Assembly: GCA_028687575.1 (NCBI GenBank)
Contig: JAQTZW010000006.1
Location: 124,001 to 188,000, forward strand
Direction of reading: 5' to 3'
DNA from: Gallionella sp.
GTDB taxonomy: Bacteria; Pseudomonadota; Gammaproteobacteria; Burkholderiales; Gallionellaceae
DNA: 64,000 bases
Under the pieces are notes generated by a model. The model made no database searches. It was given only the letters and a program-made list of their open reading frames with translations, and was not told the origin of the DNA. The position numbers were made by a program, and so were the translations under genes. This document shows, in pieces, positions 17,558-26,454 of this stretch. Numbering within the stretch: position 1 is the stretch's first letter; every line of letters begins with the position of its first letter.

Positions 17558-20230
17558 ATGACATTCTTGCGCTTGTTGCTGACACTGGCGTTGCTGGCGA
17601 ACTTCACCACCCCGCTCTACGCCGCCGAGCGGACAGGAATGGGGGCGGCCGGAATGGATCAGGCCGAGCCGCTCGACAAACTGGATGCTCTGGCATCCCT
17701 GCTTGCGAAGACACCGGACACGGCTGACCACTGCCTGCCCGAATCCGAAGCAGCGAAAGTTTTGCAAATGGTGGCGCAAATCAGGCACGACAGGCCGGCC
17801 CGGCTGGTGACCCGCATCCGGCATAGCATTCGTTACTCCGACGCGCAGGTAGCTGCCATCGAGGGACGTGCGATGGGCAATTTCATGCTGCACGCGATTG
17901 CCTGCCGACTGGAATGGCGCGCCCGGCTACCCACCCTATCCACCCAGGCAGAAAATGCCGGTCAAGACAGCCTCTCCCGCCTCTTCGATGCGACCGCCGC
18001 GACTCTCGCGCTGGAGGAGAACTTGTCACATTTTGCGGTGCTGGCCGGCAACACCTCCGAGATTCCGCGCGACGCGTTGCTCGCACATCTGAATAACCTT
18101 TACGCATACACCTATGGCCAAACGCCGGAGTTGGGCGGTGAGCTGGGCGGCATAGTCAACGGGCTGACGCACATGCAAGCGATTCAGCTGCAACTGCCCG
18201 ACGGACTGCGCGACCGTCTCGCTGCACGGCTGATTGAATATGGCCAGGCAGCGCGCGCGGAGCTTTTGCCGTCGCTGATGCGGGGAAGCCAGTTGCTTGA
18301 GCGTTACTGGCGGAAAGACGACTTATCGCCGGAACAAGCGCTGCAACTGGCAAGCTGGCTTGCCTACCTGCGCGATTCCTGGTTCAGCGCGCGCCCGGAT
18401 GCCAATCCCTGCGCAGAACTGCGAACCAGACTGTCCCCACCGCTGACCAAACTGGTCAACCAGCACAACTATCCCCGGCAGCTTACCGGACTGCCGGGCG
18501 GATTCGATGCACAACTCTGCCACCGGCAGGTTCAGCGCATGCTGTCCGAACTCCGGCTGCCACCCGACGGGGCGGTGTTCGTCCTGAATCGCAACAAAGT
18601 CTGGCAGTTCCACCCACAACTGGCAGGTGAGCTCGATGCCCTGGCAGCGATGGGGACGCTGGGTTTCATGCAACCCAGCCCGCCGGTAGCTTTTCGCTGT
18701 CAGGCCGGCGGCAGCGGTTTTTCGCCCGCAGGGATTGCCAAAGCGCAAGGCTATCTTGCCGAATACACGACCTTTGCACGGCAACGCGGCTGGCTCGCCA
18801 ACGACAATGGGCGCGCGGAGCATCTGGCGCGCCACGCCCTGGAAAGGCGTGTCGTCGCCGCGCTCAATCAGACGCAAAACCCCGTGCAGGATAGTCAGCC
18901 CATGATGCCGGCACAGATCAATGAACTACTCGAACTGCAAATCCAACTGGTACGACTTCTGCCCGATACTGCCCGGCAGTTCCGGCAATGCGTAAGCCTG
19001 CATGCCGGCGAAGAACTGGCGCGCATCGCCAGCGTTATGGGCGAATACCGGTTGGAATTGAGTCCGAACCCGGACGGCAGGCTCTACGACATCGGCAGCA
19101 GGCCGCTGCTTCAGGATTTTCTGGCGCGGCAACGGACGCAGGTGCAACTGTCGCTGGCAGTGGCAGAACCCTGGCTCAAGTTGCTGGAAAACACCGACGA
19201 TGACAGCCAGACAACCCGCTACTGGCGCAACACCGAAAATGCAATACGACAAGCGCTTGTTGCCGACAACCCGAACAATCCGCTCAACCTGCTCGAACGC
19301 TTCATCATCGAGCAGGCCGCGACACTTGGGCATGACACTTGCAAGACTCAACTGGCCGCCTACGTCAGCCCGACTGCCGGCAACGAACTTTTTTCGGCGC
19401 GGAGACTGCAACTGGAGCGCCAGGCAGCGAGGACCTGCGAAGATCGTTCAAGCGCCATGGCTTACCAGCAGTACCGGGAGTTGGCGCAGCGTTTCAACCG
19501 CGAACTGGCGGGACGTTTCCCGTTTGCCGGGGTAGCGGCGCAGGATGCAGCCCCCGGACAAGTCAGACAATTCTTCCGCGACTATCGCGAACGCCAACCG
19601 ATGTTGAGCCAGCTTCGGCAAACCCGGCACTCCCACGATTACAGCGATGTGGCACGATTCCTGGGGCAACTGGACGCGCTGACCGATCTCTTTGTGCGCG
19701 CCCCGACCGATGCCCATGATGTCCCACTTATCCGCATGGAAATCGGCTTCCGCGCCCGCCCGCAAGCCTCGCCGGGCAGCGAGCAGATCATCGCATGGCA
19801 ACTCCTTTCCGCCGGCAGTTCTGCCCGTTATCCGAACGGCAGTAGCGGACTGGACTGGCGTATGGGCGATGCTCTGACGCTGGATCTCGACTGGGCGCAG
19901 CAATCCGCATGGCGCCCGATGCCCGATCCCCGTCAGCCTGATCTGACCATACAAGGCAGCACGGCCAGCTTCACGACGCGGGGCGAGTGGTCGTTATTCC
20001 GCATGATAGCGATGCACCAAAGGCCAGATCGCCTCGGATCGGACAATCAGGAAATCATGCTCGGCTTTGCGATCCCGACACGGCGCGATTCGCCGGCCAG
20101 CGCGTCGGAGAGTCGCGCCGCGCAGGTCTATCTGGCGCTGAGACTCGGCACGACGGACGGCAAACCTGGCCTGAGTGCGCCCTTGCATTACCCCGCGCAC
20201 ATCCCTGTCAGCGCCCCGCTGCCGGACTGA
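17558..20230 (+). CDS. Large exported protein of unknown function with a TssM-like C-terminal region
   Basis: An 890-residue protein with a clear signal peptide ([19 protein letters not shown], cleavage near LYAA). The body is helical and rich in Arg, Gln and Leu, with several isolated cysteines. The C-terminal 280 residues show [14 protein letters not shown], a run leading to VRQFFRDY, then [13 protein letters not shown] and [13 protein letters not shown], which recall the order of motifs at the C-terminus of type VI secretion IcmF/TssM. The TssM transmembrane and GTPase parts are absent, and no other type VI genes are near. The resemblance is by eye only. It starts 36 bases after the RNR gene. 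Confidence 0.6.
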   Translation: MTFLRLLLTLALLANFTTPLYAAERTGMGAAGMDQAEPLDKLDALASLLAKTPDTADHCLPESEAAKVLQMVAQIRHDRPARLVTRIRHSIRYSDAQVAAIEGRAMGNFMLHAIACRLEWRARLPTLSTQAENAGQDSLSRLFDATAATLALEENLSHFAVLAGNTSEIPRDALLAHLNNLYAYTYGQTPELGGELGGIVNGLTHMQAIQLQLPDGLRDRLAARLIEYGQAARAELLPSLMRGSQLLERYWRKDDLSPEQALQLASWLAYLRDSWFSARPDANPCAELRTRLSPPLTKLVNQHNYPRQLTGLPGGFDAQLCHRQVQRMLSELRLPPDGAVFVLNRNKVWQFHPQLAGELDALAAMGTLGFMQPSPPVAFRCQAGGSGFSPAGIAKAQGYLAEYTTFARQRGWLANDNGRAEHLARHALERRVVAALNQTQNPVQDSQPMMPAQINELLELQIQLVRLLPDTARQFRQCVSLHAGEELARIASVMGEYRLELSPNPDGRLYDIGSRPLLQDFLARQRTQVQLSLAVAEPWLKLLENTDDDSQTTRYWRNTENAIRQALVADNPNNPLNLLERFIIEQAATLGHDTCKTQLAAYVSPTAGNELFSARRLQLERQAARTCEDRSSAMAYQQYRELAQRFNRELAGRFPFAGVAAQDAAPGQVRQFFRDYRERQPMLSQLRQTRHSHDYSDVARFLGQLDALTDLFVRAPTDAHDVPLIRMEIGFRARPQASPGSEQIIAWQLLSAGSSARYPNGSSGLDWRMGDALTLDLDWAQQSAWRPMPDPRQPDLTIQGSTASFTTRGEWSLFRMIAMHQRPDRLGSDNQEIMLGFAIPTRRDSPASASESRAAQVYLALRLGTTDGKPGLSAPLHYPAHIPVSAPLPD

Positions 20231-20393
20231 TCAGCATCCCGCGCAGCTGCTGACATTATGGATGCCGCGAACCCGCCGGCATGGACGCGGCAACTCGCTC
20301 CACACCGATACATACGTCGCAGGTGTCAATGCTGCTACGCATTCGCGTAAAATACGGTGCCTCTCACACGACTCCGCACACTCAGCGAACCAT

Positions 20394-21602
20394 ATGGACA
20401 CATCACGAGAGTCATTCGTCACCGCTTTTTTCAAGCTCGAATCCGCCAGCGGCATCATCCTGATGCTGTCAGCCGCACTGGCCGTCATCTGCGCCAACTC
20501 CCCGCTGCACCCCTATTACCAACTATTGCTGGACACGCCCGTCGAGGTGCGTGTCGGCGCGCTGGAGATCGCCAAACCGCTGCTGCTGTGGATCAACGAC
20601 GGACTGATGGCGATATTCTTTTTTCTGGTCGGACTGGAACTGAAGCGGGAATTGATCGAGGGCGAACTGTCCGACCGGCGCAACGTCATCCTGCCCGGCA
20701 TAGGCGCGATCGGCGGCATGGCCATACCTGCGCTGATCTATCTGGCCTTCAACATCGGCGACCCAATGGCCGTCGGCGGCTGGGCCATCCCGTCCGCCAC
20801 CGACATCGCTTTCGCGCTGGGCGTGCTGACCCTGCTCGGCTCACGCGTCCCTCCGGCGCTGAAGATATTCCTCACTTCGCTGGCCATCTTTGACGACATC
20901 GGTGCGATTCTGATCATCGCGCTCTTCTACACCGCCTCGATCTCACTCACCGCCCTGCTGGTATCGGCAGGCTGCATCCTGGTACTCGCCTGGCTGAACA
21001 GCCGCAACGTGGAAGCCAAGAGCCTGTATATCGCCATCGGCATCGTGATGTGGGTCGCATTGCTGAAATCCGGCGTACACGCGACGCTGGCCGGCGTCAT
21101 CCTCGCCATGGCCATCCCGATGCGCTCGAAAGTGAATGCGGACTATTCGCCGCTGAAAGACATGGAGCACGACCTGCATTCGGTGGTCGCATTCATCGTG
21201 CTGCCGGTATTCGCCTTCGCCAATGCAGGTATCGGGCTGATCGGCGTGGACGCGGAACACCTGTTCCATAACGTACCCGTAGGCATCGCGCTGGGGCTGT
21301 TCGTCGGCAAGCAGATAGGCGTGTTCGGATTTTGCTGGCTGACCATCAAACTCGGCCTGTCCAGCCTGCCCAATGGCATGTCGTGGCGCACGCTGTATGG
21401 CACGGCCACGCTGTGCGGCATCGGCTTCACCATGAGCCTGTTCATCGGTTCGCTGGCGTTCGAGCAAAGCGGTGTCAACCGGATGTTCGACGAGCGCCTC
21501 GGCATCATCCTCGGCTCACTCGTATCCGGCATCGCAGGCTATCTGATATTGAATGCCAGCCTACCGAAAAGCGATAACAAGGCCGATCCCAAAGCGGACT
21601 GA
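20394..21602 (+). CDS. nhaA: Na+/H+ antiporter NhaA
   Basis: Inner-membrane antiporter for sodium and pH homeostasis, 402 residues with about twelve helices. [20 protein letters not shown] is the family signature near residue 60. The paired aspartates of the ion site appear in [13 protein letters not shown] (about 160-172), and the unwound-helix region [15 protein letters not shown] precedes it. Frames extend upstream to 20175, but [20 protein letters not shown] at 20394 is the usual NhaA N-terminus. The Shine-Dalgarno is weak. Confidence 0.95.
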   Translation: MDTSRESFVTAFFKLESASGIILMLSAALAVICANSPLHPYYQLLLDTPVEVRVGALEIAKPLLLWINDGLMAIFFFLVGLELKRELIEGELSDRRNVILPGIGAIGGMAIPALIYLAFNIGDPMAVGGWAIPSATDIAFALGVLTLLGSRVPPALKIFLTSLAIFDDIGAILIIALFYTASISLTALLVSAGCILVLAWLNSRNVEAKSLYIAIGIVMWVALLKSGVHATLAGVILAMAIPMRSKVNADYSPLKDMEHDLHSVVAFIVLPVFAFANAGIGLIGVDAEHLFHNVPVGIALGLFVGKQIGVFGFCWLTIKLGLSSLPNGMSWRTLYGTATLCGIGFTMSLFIGSLAFEQSGVNRMFDERLGIILGSLVSGIAGYLILNASLPKSDNKADPKAD

Positions 21603-21690
21603 GATCATTCCACAGGGACTTTTCGCCCCCGCAAGCAACCCGGATTCCGGGTTAAAATCCCTGCGCTCATTCCCCGCCTAGCCACGCTCA

Positions 21691-22953
21691 ATGAACCTCT
21701 GCCAATTCCGCCAACGCCTGACCGATCTGGGCGCGAAACCCTGCCATGCCGACCGACTGTTGCACGGCTGGTTACAGCTGTGCAGTTACGACAGAAAAGG
21801 CAGCCCGGCGGAGACTTTCTTTCCGGCGGCGCTGCGCCGCGAGTTGGCGGCCATCGAGGCGGAACTGGCGGGGCTGGCACGATTGCACGGCGAGTATCCC
21901 GCCGATGCCGAAGTGGCGCGGCTGCTGGTGCAACTGGCCGACGGGCAGATGGTGGAGAGCGTGCTGCTGCCGCGCGGCGGGCTGTGCATCTCGACGCAGG
22001 TCGGCTGCGCGGTGGGCTGCGTGTTTTGCATGAGCGGACGCAATGGTCTGCTGCGCCAGCTTTCCAGCCTGGAATTGGTCGCACAGGTGGTGTTGGCACG
22101 CCGTCGTCGTGCGGTGTCCAAGGTGGTGTTCATGGGCATGGGCGAGCCGGCGCATAACCTCGACAACGTGCTGGAAGCGATAGACCTGCTGGGCACGCAG
22201 GGCGGCATAGGCCACAAGAAGCTGGTGCTGTCCACGGTGGGCGACCTGCGGGTGTTCGAGCGGCTGATGGAAGGGTTACCGGCTGTTCCAAACCCCTCCC
22301 ATCCTCCCCTTGTCAGGGGAGGGGCTGGCTTGGTTCTCTCACCACATGGGCGACGCATGGAACCGTCACCCCTCCCGATAAGGGGAGACCGGGAAGGATT
22401 CAGCAGCGGCCATGCGTCACCTCCCCTGAAGTGGTTCAAGCAGGCAAGCCGCGCAGCGGATGCTCGCACAAGGGGAGGCCGGGAGGGGTTAAGCAGCGAG
22501 CAAGCAGAGCAGACTTCGAATTTCAAAGTCCGCCCCGCGCTGGCGCTGTCGCTGCATACCACCGACGACGCGCTGCGCGCCAGGCTGCTGCCCAACGCGC
22601 CGCGTATCCCGGTGACCGAACTGGTCGAGCGTTGCGAGGAATATGCCCGTGCCACCGGCTACCCGGTGCAATACCAGTGGACGCTGATCGAGGGTGTGAA
22701 CGATAACGATGCGGAACTGGAACGCGTCATCGAGTTGCTCTCCGGCAAGTACGCGATCATGAACTTCATCCCGTTCAACGACGTGGACGGGCTGGACTTC
22801 CGCCGCCCCTCGCCCGAACGGCTGGCGCGCATCGTCGGCACACTGAAGCAGCGCGGCATCGTCACCCAGTTGCGCGATTCGGCGGGTCAGGAAGTGGAAG
22901 GCGCTTGCGGCCAGTTGCGGGCGCGGGCAGAACGCAGCCTGAAGCGCCAATAG
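21691..22953 (+). CDS. RlmN-like radical SAM RNA methyltransferase with an in-frame repeat insertion
   Basis: Radical SAM enzyme of the RlmN/Cfr group, which methylates adenine in RNA. The cluster motif is GCAVGCVFC (CxxxCxxC), then VVFMGMGEPAHNLDNVLEAI, ALSLHTTDDALRARLLP, and the C-terminal EGACGQL with the cysteine that resolves the methylated intermediate. Between FERLMEG (about residue 197) and VRPALALSLHT (about 281) lie some 80 low-complexity residues encoded by a GC-rich palindromic repeat (22291-22490). The usual family length is about 340-380. The canonical rlmN normally sits beside rodZ-ispG, so this copy may be a paralogue. Whether the enlarged protein is active is unknown. Confidence 0.82.
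   Translation: MNLCQFRQRLTDLGAKPCHADRLLHGWLQLCSYDRKGSPAETFFPAALRRELAAIEAELAGLARLHGEYPADAEVARLLVQLADGQMVESVLLPRGGLCISTQVGCAVGCVFCMSGRNGLLRQLSSLELVAQVVLARRRRAVSKVVFMGMGEPAHNLDNVLEAIDLLGTQGGIGHKKLVLSTVGDLRVFERLMEGLPAVPNPSHPPLVRGGAGLVLSPHGRRMEPSPLPIRGDREGFSSGHASPPLKWFKQASRAADARTRGGREGLSSEQAEQTSNFKVRPALALSLHTTDDALRARLLPNAPRIPVTELVERCEEYARATGYPVQYQWTLIEGVNDNDAELERVIELLSGKYAIMNFIPFNDVDGLDFRRPSPERLARIVGTLKQRGIVTQLRDSAGQEVEGACGQLRARAERSLKRQ
22291..22490. repeat. GC-rich palindromic repeat inserted in frame in the RlmN-like gene
   Basis: The ends are inverted: AACCCCTCCC (22291-22300) and GGGAGGGGTT (22481-22490). Inside are further CCTCCCCTTGTCAGGGGAGG-type palindromes. There is no stop codon in the gene's frame, so translation continues through it. 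It shares its arms with the element at 42827-42903 in hypF, so both belong to one dispersed family. No convincing target duplication was found. Confidence 0.75.
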
Positions 22954-22955
22954 CA

Positions 22956-22978
22956 AAGGCCCGGCATCACCGGGCCTT
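22956..22978. terminator. Bidirectional hairpin terminator after the RlmN-like gene
   Basis: AAGGCCCGG, loop CATCA, then CCGGGCCTT, a perfect 9-bp stem three bases after the stop codon. Short A and T flanks make it usable on both strands, which fits the convergent arrangement with the gene at 23024-23836. Confidence 0.75.
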
Positions 22979-23023
22979 ATGACATCACGATCACGGTTTT
23001 CCGCTGCGCGGCAGGCCGCCCCG

Positions 23024-23836
23024 CTACTTCACATACACGCTGGTGTAATTGATGCTGGGTATCGGAAAAGTCATGTTGACCAACTGCCGGCAACTGGCGG
23101 AATACTTGTACAGATGATTGCCCGCCGCCAGATAGATGCCGTCGCCCCCATCCACCGCGATGCCCTCCGCCTTGACGCCGGTAGTGCAATAGGCGCGCTG
23201 CGCCAGTGTCCTGGTGTCGCGCGTGGTGAAGCCCAGTTGCGATCCGGTGTAGGACGCGTACAGCGTATCCCCCCTGACCGCCACGCCGGTGTACTGGATG
23301 GAAGGATCAGGAAAGCTCATGTCCGCCAGCAGCACGCAGCCGGTGCTGTATTTCAGCAGATGGTTGCCGGCAGCCAGATAGACCGCGCCGTAGGCATCTA
23401 CGGCGATACCGGAAGCCTGTACCCCGGTCTGGCAATAGGCGTGTTGTTCCAGCGTTTCGGCATCGCGGATCGTGAAACCCAGTTGGGAACCGTCGTAAGC
23501 GGCGACTATCGTATTGCCGCTGATCGCCACATCGCCGTAATTGATGGCGCGATCCGGGAAGGTCATGTCCACCAGCAGCGCTCCGCGACTGTCATAACGG
23601 CGCAAATGGTTGCCAGAGGCCAGATAGATGTCGTCATTGTCGGCGACCGTAATGCCGCTGGCGCTGATGCCGGTGTCGAAATAGCCATACTGGTTGAGCG
23701 TGTTGACATCGCGCTGGGTCACCCCCCGCTGCGAACCGTTGTACGACGCGTACACCTCGACCGCACCCGCCGCACCGCAAACCCCGACAGACAGCATGAT
23801 CGCAGCCCCCCACTTGCACAACCGTTGCACTTTCAT
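23024..23836 (-). CDS. Exported protein made of three long repeats, probably a beta-propeller
   Basis: A 270-residue protein with a signal peptide (basic start, hydrophobic core, cleavage near GAAGAVEV). The rest is three copies of an approximately 83-residue unit, each with a YASYxGSQxG start, a SGIxVD segment, IYLAxGNHLxKY, a VDMTFPD-like segment and a short V(A/Y)-rich end. Each unit looks like two propeller blades, so the protein could be a six-bladed NHL/SMP-30-like propeller. Copies two and three have a Cys pair (AYC, and a later Cys) not found in copy one. Function unknown. The neighbouring accessory genes give no clue. Confidence 0.75.
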   Translation of the reverse strand: MKVQRLCKWGAAIMLSVGVCGAAGAVEVYASYNGSQRGVTQRDVNTLNQYGYFDTGISASGITVADNDDIYLASGNHLRRYDSRGALLVDMTFPDRAINYGDVAISGNTIVAAYDGSQLGFTIRDAETLEQHAYCQTGVQASGIAVDAYGAVYLAAGNHLLKYSTGCVLLADMSFPDPSIQYTGVAVRGDTLYASYTGSQLGFTTRDTRTLAQRAYCTTGVKAEGIAVDGGDGIYLAAGNHLYKYSASCRQLVNMTFPIPSINYTSVYVK

Positions 23837-24150
23837 GACCCACCCCTCCGCTGTAAGTAATTGTCTTAAAAAGCCTCCTGCCGATGCGCAGTTTCAGCCA
23901 TATCGCTGGCGCGGTCAATCAAACAGGGTCGTCTGGCCAAGATCGCCCGACTGGGGCGCACATCCTGCCTAGCACATTGACACACCCCGCCCCGCTCTCA
24001 TAAAGTTTCGCCCACTTGCAGATTTACCCGATGCACATCCCGCCGCACGTACGGCGCGAGGCCGAAGGCGCATCCCCCAGAACAGGAGCTGGCCGCAAGC
24101 AAGATTCCCGCACAGCGGGGAGCCAGTTTAGCGACGACAAAGGGGAAAGC
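23837..24150. other. Intergenic stretch without a recognisable gene
   Basis: About 314 bases between the divergent exported-protein gene and the ORF6N gene. An open frame runs in from 24016 but has no ribosome site and no family N-terminus before 24151. I see no strong hairpin or promoter pair. Confidence 0.5.
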
Positions 24151-24642
24151 ATGACCGCAACAATCGCCCAGATCGATTCGAAAGTGCTCCTCATCCGGGG
24201 GGAACGGGTCATGCTCAGCCAGCACCTGGCCGAGTTGTACGAAGTCGAACCGCGAGTGTTGAACCAAGCGGTCAAGCGCAACATCGAGCGCTTCCCGGAA
24301 GACTTCATGTTCCAGCTCACTCCTGAAGAATTCACAAACTTGAAATCACAATTTGTGACCTCAAGTTGGGGCGGCATCCGCACTGCCCCCTACGCCTTCA
24401 CCGAACAAGGCGTCGCCATGCTCTCCAGCGTCCTGCGCAGCGAACGCGCCATTCAGGTCAACATCGAAATCATGCGTGCCTTCGTCCGCCTGCGGCAGAT
24501 GCTGGCGCGCAAACTCGCCGCACTGGAAAAGAAATACGACGCACGCTTCAAAGCCGTCTTCGAGGCCATCCATGAATTGATGACCCCACCGGAAAATATA
24601 AAGAAACGGACCATTGGATTTGCGGAGTGGGATAAGAAATGA
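24151..24642 (+). CDS. ORF6N-domain protein
   Basis: A 163-residue protein starting at ATG 24151 after AAGGGGAAAGC. Residues 13-100 form the ORF6N DNA-binding-type domain: [35 protein letters not shown], then [16 protein letters not shown] helical tail ([20 protein letters not shown]) follows. ORF6N proteins occur in phages and in mobile parts of bacterial chromosomes (KilA-N/Bro group) and are thought to regulate or antagonise other DNA-binding proteins. It is followed by decayed toxin-antitoxin genes, so this is an accessory locus. Confidence 0.88.
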   Translation: MTATIAQIDSKVLLIRGERVMLSQHLAELYEVEPRVLNQAVKRNIERFPEDFMFQLTPEEFTNLKSQFVTSSWGGIRTAPYAFTEQGVAMLSSVLRSERAIQVNIEIMRAFVRLRQMLARKLAALEKKYDARFKAVFEAIHELMTPPENIKKRTIGFAEWDKK

Positions 24643-24731
24643 TGCCAGAAACCACATGGCCGGGTGAAAGACTGCCCGCGCTGAAGGGCAAGCTGACCTC
24701 GGATGCGTGGCTGGGGATGGGGGTGAAGTGA
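24639..24731 (+). CDS. Small open frame coupled to the ORF6N gene
   Basis: 30 codons starting with ATGATG that overlap the ORF6N stop (ATGA). The peptide contains [21 protein letters not shown] do not recognise it; it may be the remnant end of a larger gene or a small real product. Its only support is the start overlap and a normal-looking composition. Confidence 0.25.
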   Translation: MMPETTWPGERLPALKGKLTSDAWLGMGVK

Positions 24732-24824
24732 CCACGGCAAGCCAGCCCCGCCCCCCAACTGACCCGAACTGATATAATTTGCAGCAACAATACTCGCCAC
24801 ATTGGCGAGATTTTTTCGGAGGAA

Positions 24825-24986
24825 ATGATGCAAGTCAGCTCCAGTCTGAACAAGAAAATCGCCCAAGCTGTCCAGACCTCGATGCAGATCGAAGGCTGCA
24901 AGCCGGTACAGTCCGATGCAGTCAAAAAACAGGCTCAAGCGCTGATGGAACAGCATCGTGTCCAAGTACCAGTTCACGGAAAGTGA
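24825..24986 (+). CDS. Small antitoxin-like protein preceding a Fic remnant
   Basis: A 53-residue protein with a good ribosome site (CGGAGGAA) and a double ATG start. It contains SSSLNKKIAQAVQTSMQIEG and ends with a helix around KKQAQALMEQH. Short helical proteins directly upstream of and overlapping fic genes are the antitoxins of FicTA modules, and this one overlaps the Fic frame by 29 bases. The assignment rests on position and size. With the Fic domain broken, it may have no target left. Confidence 0.6.
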   Translation: MMQVSSSLNKKIAQAVQTSMQIEGCKPVQSDAVKKQAQALMEQHRVQVPVHGK

Positions 24987-25296
24987 CATCTACCTACCCG
25001 GCAGCGATATTCCCAAGAATCGTCTGGGAATAGAAGCGCCGGACGTTTTACACGAAGTAGAAGCCACGCTGCTGCAACAAGCCTACACCCGCTTTATCAC
25101 CGAACTCGATTCCACCGTCTGCTTCGACGAAGCCTATTTCAAATCCCTGCACCGCGATACGTTCTCCTCCCTGTATGAATGGGCTGGCCTGAACACCTAC
25201 ATCGAAGCCTCCATCCTGTGCGTGCAGCGCGCCGACAGTAGCAAACTGCAACAAATCATCTTGCAGGGGTTGCAGAGAATGGGGGGTACGAAATGA
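24958..25296 (+). pseudogene. Truncated Fic-family protein
   Basis: From a GTG start, the frame gives the typical N-terminus of a small Fic toxin: KYQFTESDIYLPGSDIPKNR, LHEVEATLLQQAY, FDEAYFKSLHRDTFSSLYEW. The similarity fades after YEWAG, and the protein ends at 112 residues without the catalytic HxFx(D/E)GNGR motif. Full Fic toxins of this type are about 200 residues. A deletion has probably removed the active half. The stop overlaps the start of the next small gene. Confidence 0.75.
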
Positions 25297-25472
25297 AAAA
25301 GGAAAAACTGAAAATCACCGATTCCAGCGGCAACGTATTTCTCGATCTTGGCTTCCCCCAATCCCGCGTCTCCGACCTGATACGGGGCAAGTTCGAGAAA
25401 TTCAGTCTGGACATGTTGATTACGCTGGCAACAAGGGCGGGGAAAAAGGTTGAACTCAGGTTGGCGGCGTGA
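25293..25472 (+). pseudogene. Internally deleted HTH (XRE/HigA-like) antitoxin
   Basis: The frame starts KKEKLKITDSSGNVFLDLGF and ends RVSDLIRGKFEKFSLDMLIT plus a short tail (59 aa). These are the two ends of the roughly 90-100 residue XRE antitoxin family (the one with SGNVFxDLG at its start); the middle, containing the first helices of the HTH, is missing. An internal deletion is the simplest reading. A HigB/RelE-like toxin would normally be upstream and is absent, replaced by the Fic remnant. Confidence 0.65.
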
Positions 25473-25584
25473 AAACGTGGTCCGTCCCCGAATATTAGCA
25501 ATACGTCGCCATCAATAACGCAGCAGAGCCAATGGGCGTCTCAAAACAATTGAGCCGGGCCCCTTTAATTCAGGGAGATTTGTT

Positions 25585-26454
25585 ATGACTGCAGTATTGT
25601 CGATTCATTTTGATGGCCCGATAGTTACAGAGCACAAAGTATCGCTTCGAGTAATGGCGAAGACATATGAACATATGCAGCGAGCCATTGATCGTGCCTA
25701 CCTTGATACAAAATATGGAAGTGTATGGAAGCATGCGCGGTTGAAGCGGGAGGACTACGAGCATACTGAATTTTTGGCAGACTATCCGCGCGAGGGTGGA
25801 ATCATCCTTGATGGAATAAAGGCCGGTGCCGAGGCTATTATCGACAGAATAAATGGCGCTATCGCTGCGCCCTTTGAAAAAGCGGCACAGCAGGGGGTTG
25901 AGGAGCATGCATCTATCGTTGATCAACTACCCACACGACGTCAGTATGCACATGCAAATAAAGATATGCTTGCTACGTATCAGGATATGGTTGATCGCCC
26001 CGATACGAGGGTTGTCCGTGCCTATTCGGATCGATCAATTGTAAAGGAGGTTGACCAGATAGCCTCAATGGTAAAACCCGATGAACTAGATGGGAGCTAC
26101 GTGGAATTTAAGCTATATGGCTCTCGAGCTCATCCGGTTTATACATTTGATGCAGCCATGGCAAAAAGATTTCATGATGTAGTTTCACGACGCGAACTGG
26201 GGGAGCCAGTCTTAATTCGTGGAAGAATAAGATCCCTTGATCAAGGAAACAGATACTCTCCAATGAAGGCAAAGATATTAAATCTCGATAGCCATCGTGA
26301 GATTACGCTGCATTTGGGGGCTGAAGAAGATTTCATTAGGCTACACCCCTACCATACAGCAGAGCAGGTTTTTCTGTTCGCCAGCCCAGTCATTGAATTT
26401 GGGGCATATGACCCTAACGGGGGCGACATGTATTTTGTCGATGTTGCAGAGTGA
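25585..26454 (+). CDS. Soluble protein of unknown function, first gene of a low-GC pair
   Basis: A 289-residue protein with a good ribosome site (CAGGGAG) before ATG 25585. There is no signal peptide or membrane segment. The N-terminal 100 residues are mixed alpha/beta (LSIHFDGPIVTEHKVSLRVM); the C-terminal 110 are beta-rich and OB-like (GEPVLIRGRIRSLDQ, then LFASPVIEFGAYDPNGGDMY). Codon use is clearly AT-richer than in flanking housekeeping genes. The stop overlaps the GTG of the next gene (GTGA), so the pair is translated together. I do not recognise a characterised family. A soluble sensor coupled to a membrane partner would fit the layout, but that is inference. Confidence 0.75.
   Translation: MTAVLSIHFDGPIVTEHKVSLRVMAKTYEHMQRAIDRAYLDTKYGSVWKHARLKREDYEHTEFLADYPREGGIILDGIKAGAEAIIDRINGAIAAPFEKAAQQGVEEHASIVDQLPTRRQYAHANKDMLATYQDMVDRPDTRVVRAYSDRSIVKEVDQIASMVKPDELDGSYVEFKLYGSRAHPVYTFDAAMAKRFHDVVSRRELGEPVLIRGRIRSLDQGNRYSPMKAKILNLDSHREITLHLGAEEDFIRLHPYHTAEQVFLFASPVIEFGAYDPNGGDMYFVDVAE

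Noticed and set aside
17558-20230. Type VI secretion locus
   Set aside because: Only a resemblance to the TssM C-terminus is present; no TssB/C, Hcp, VgrG or ClpV gene is near (clpB at 27481-30066 has ClpB-specific features and an RpoH promoter).
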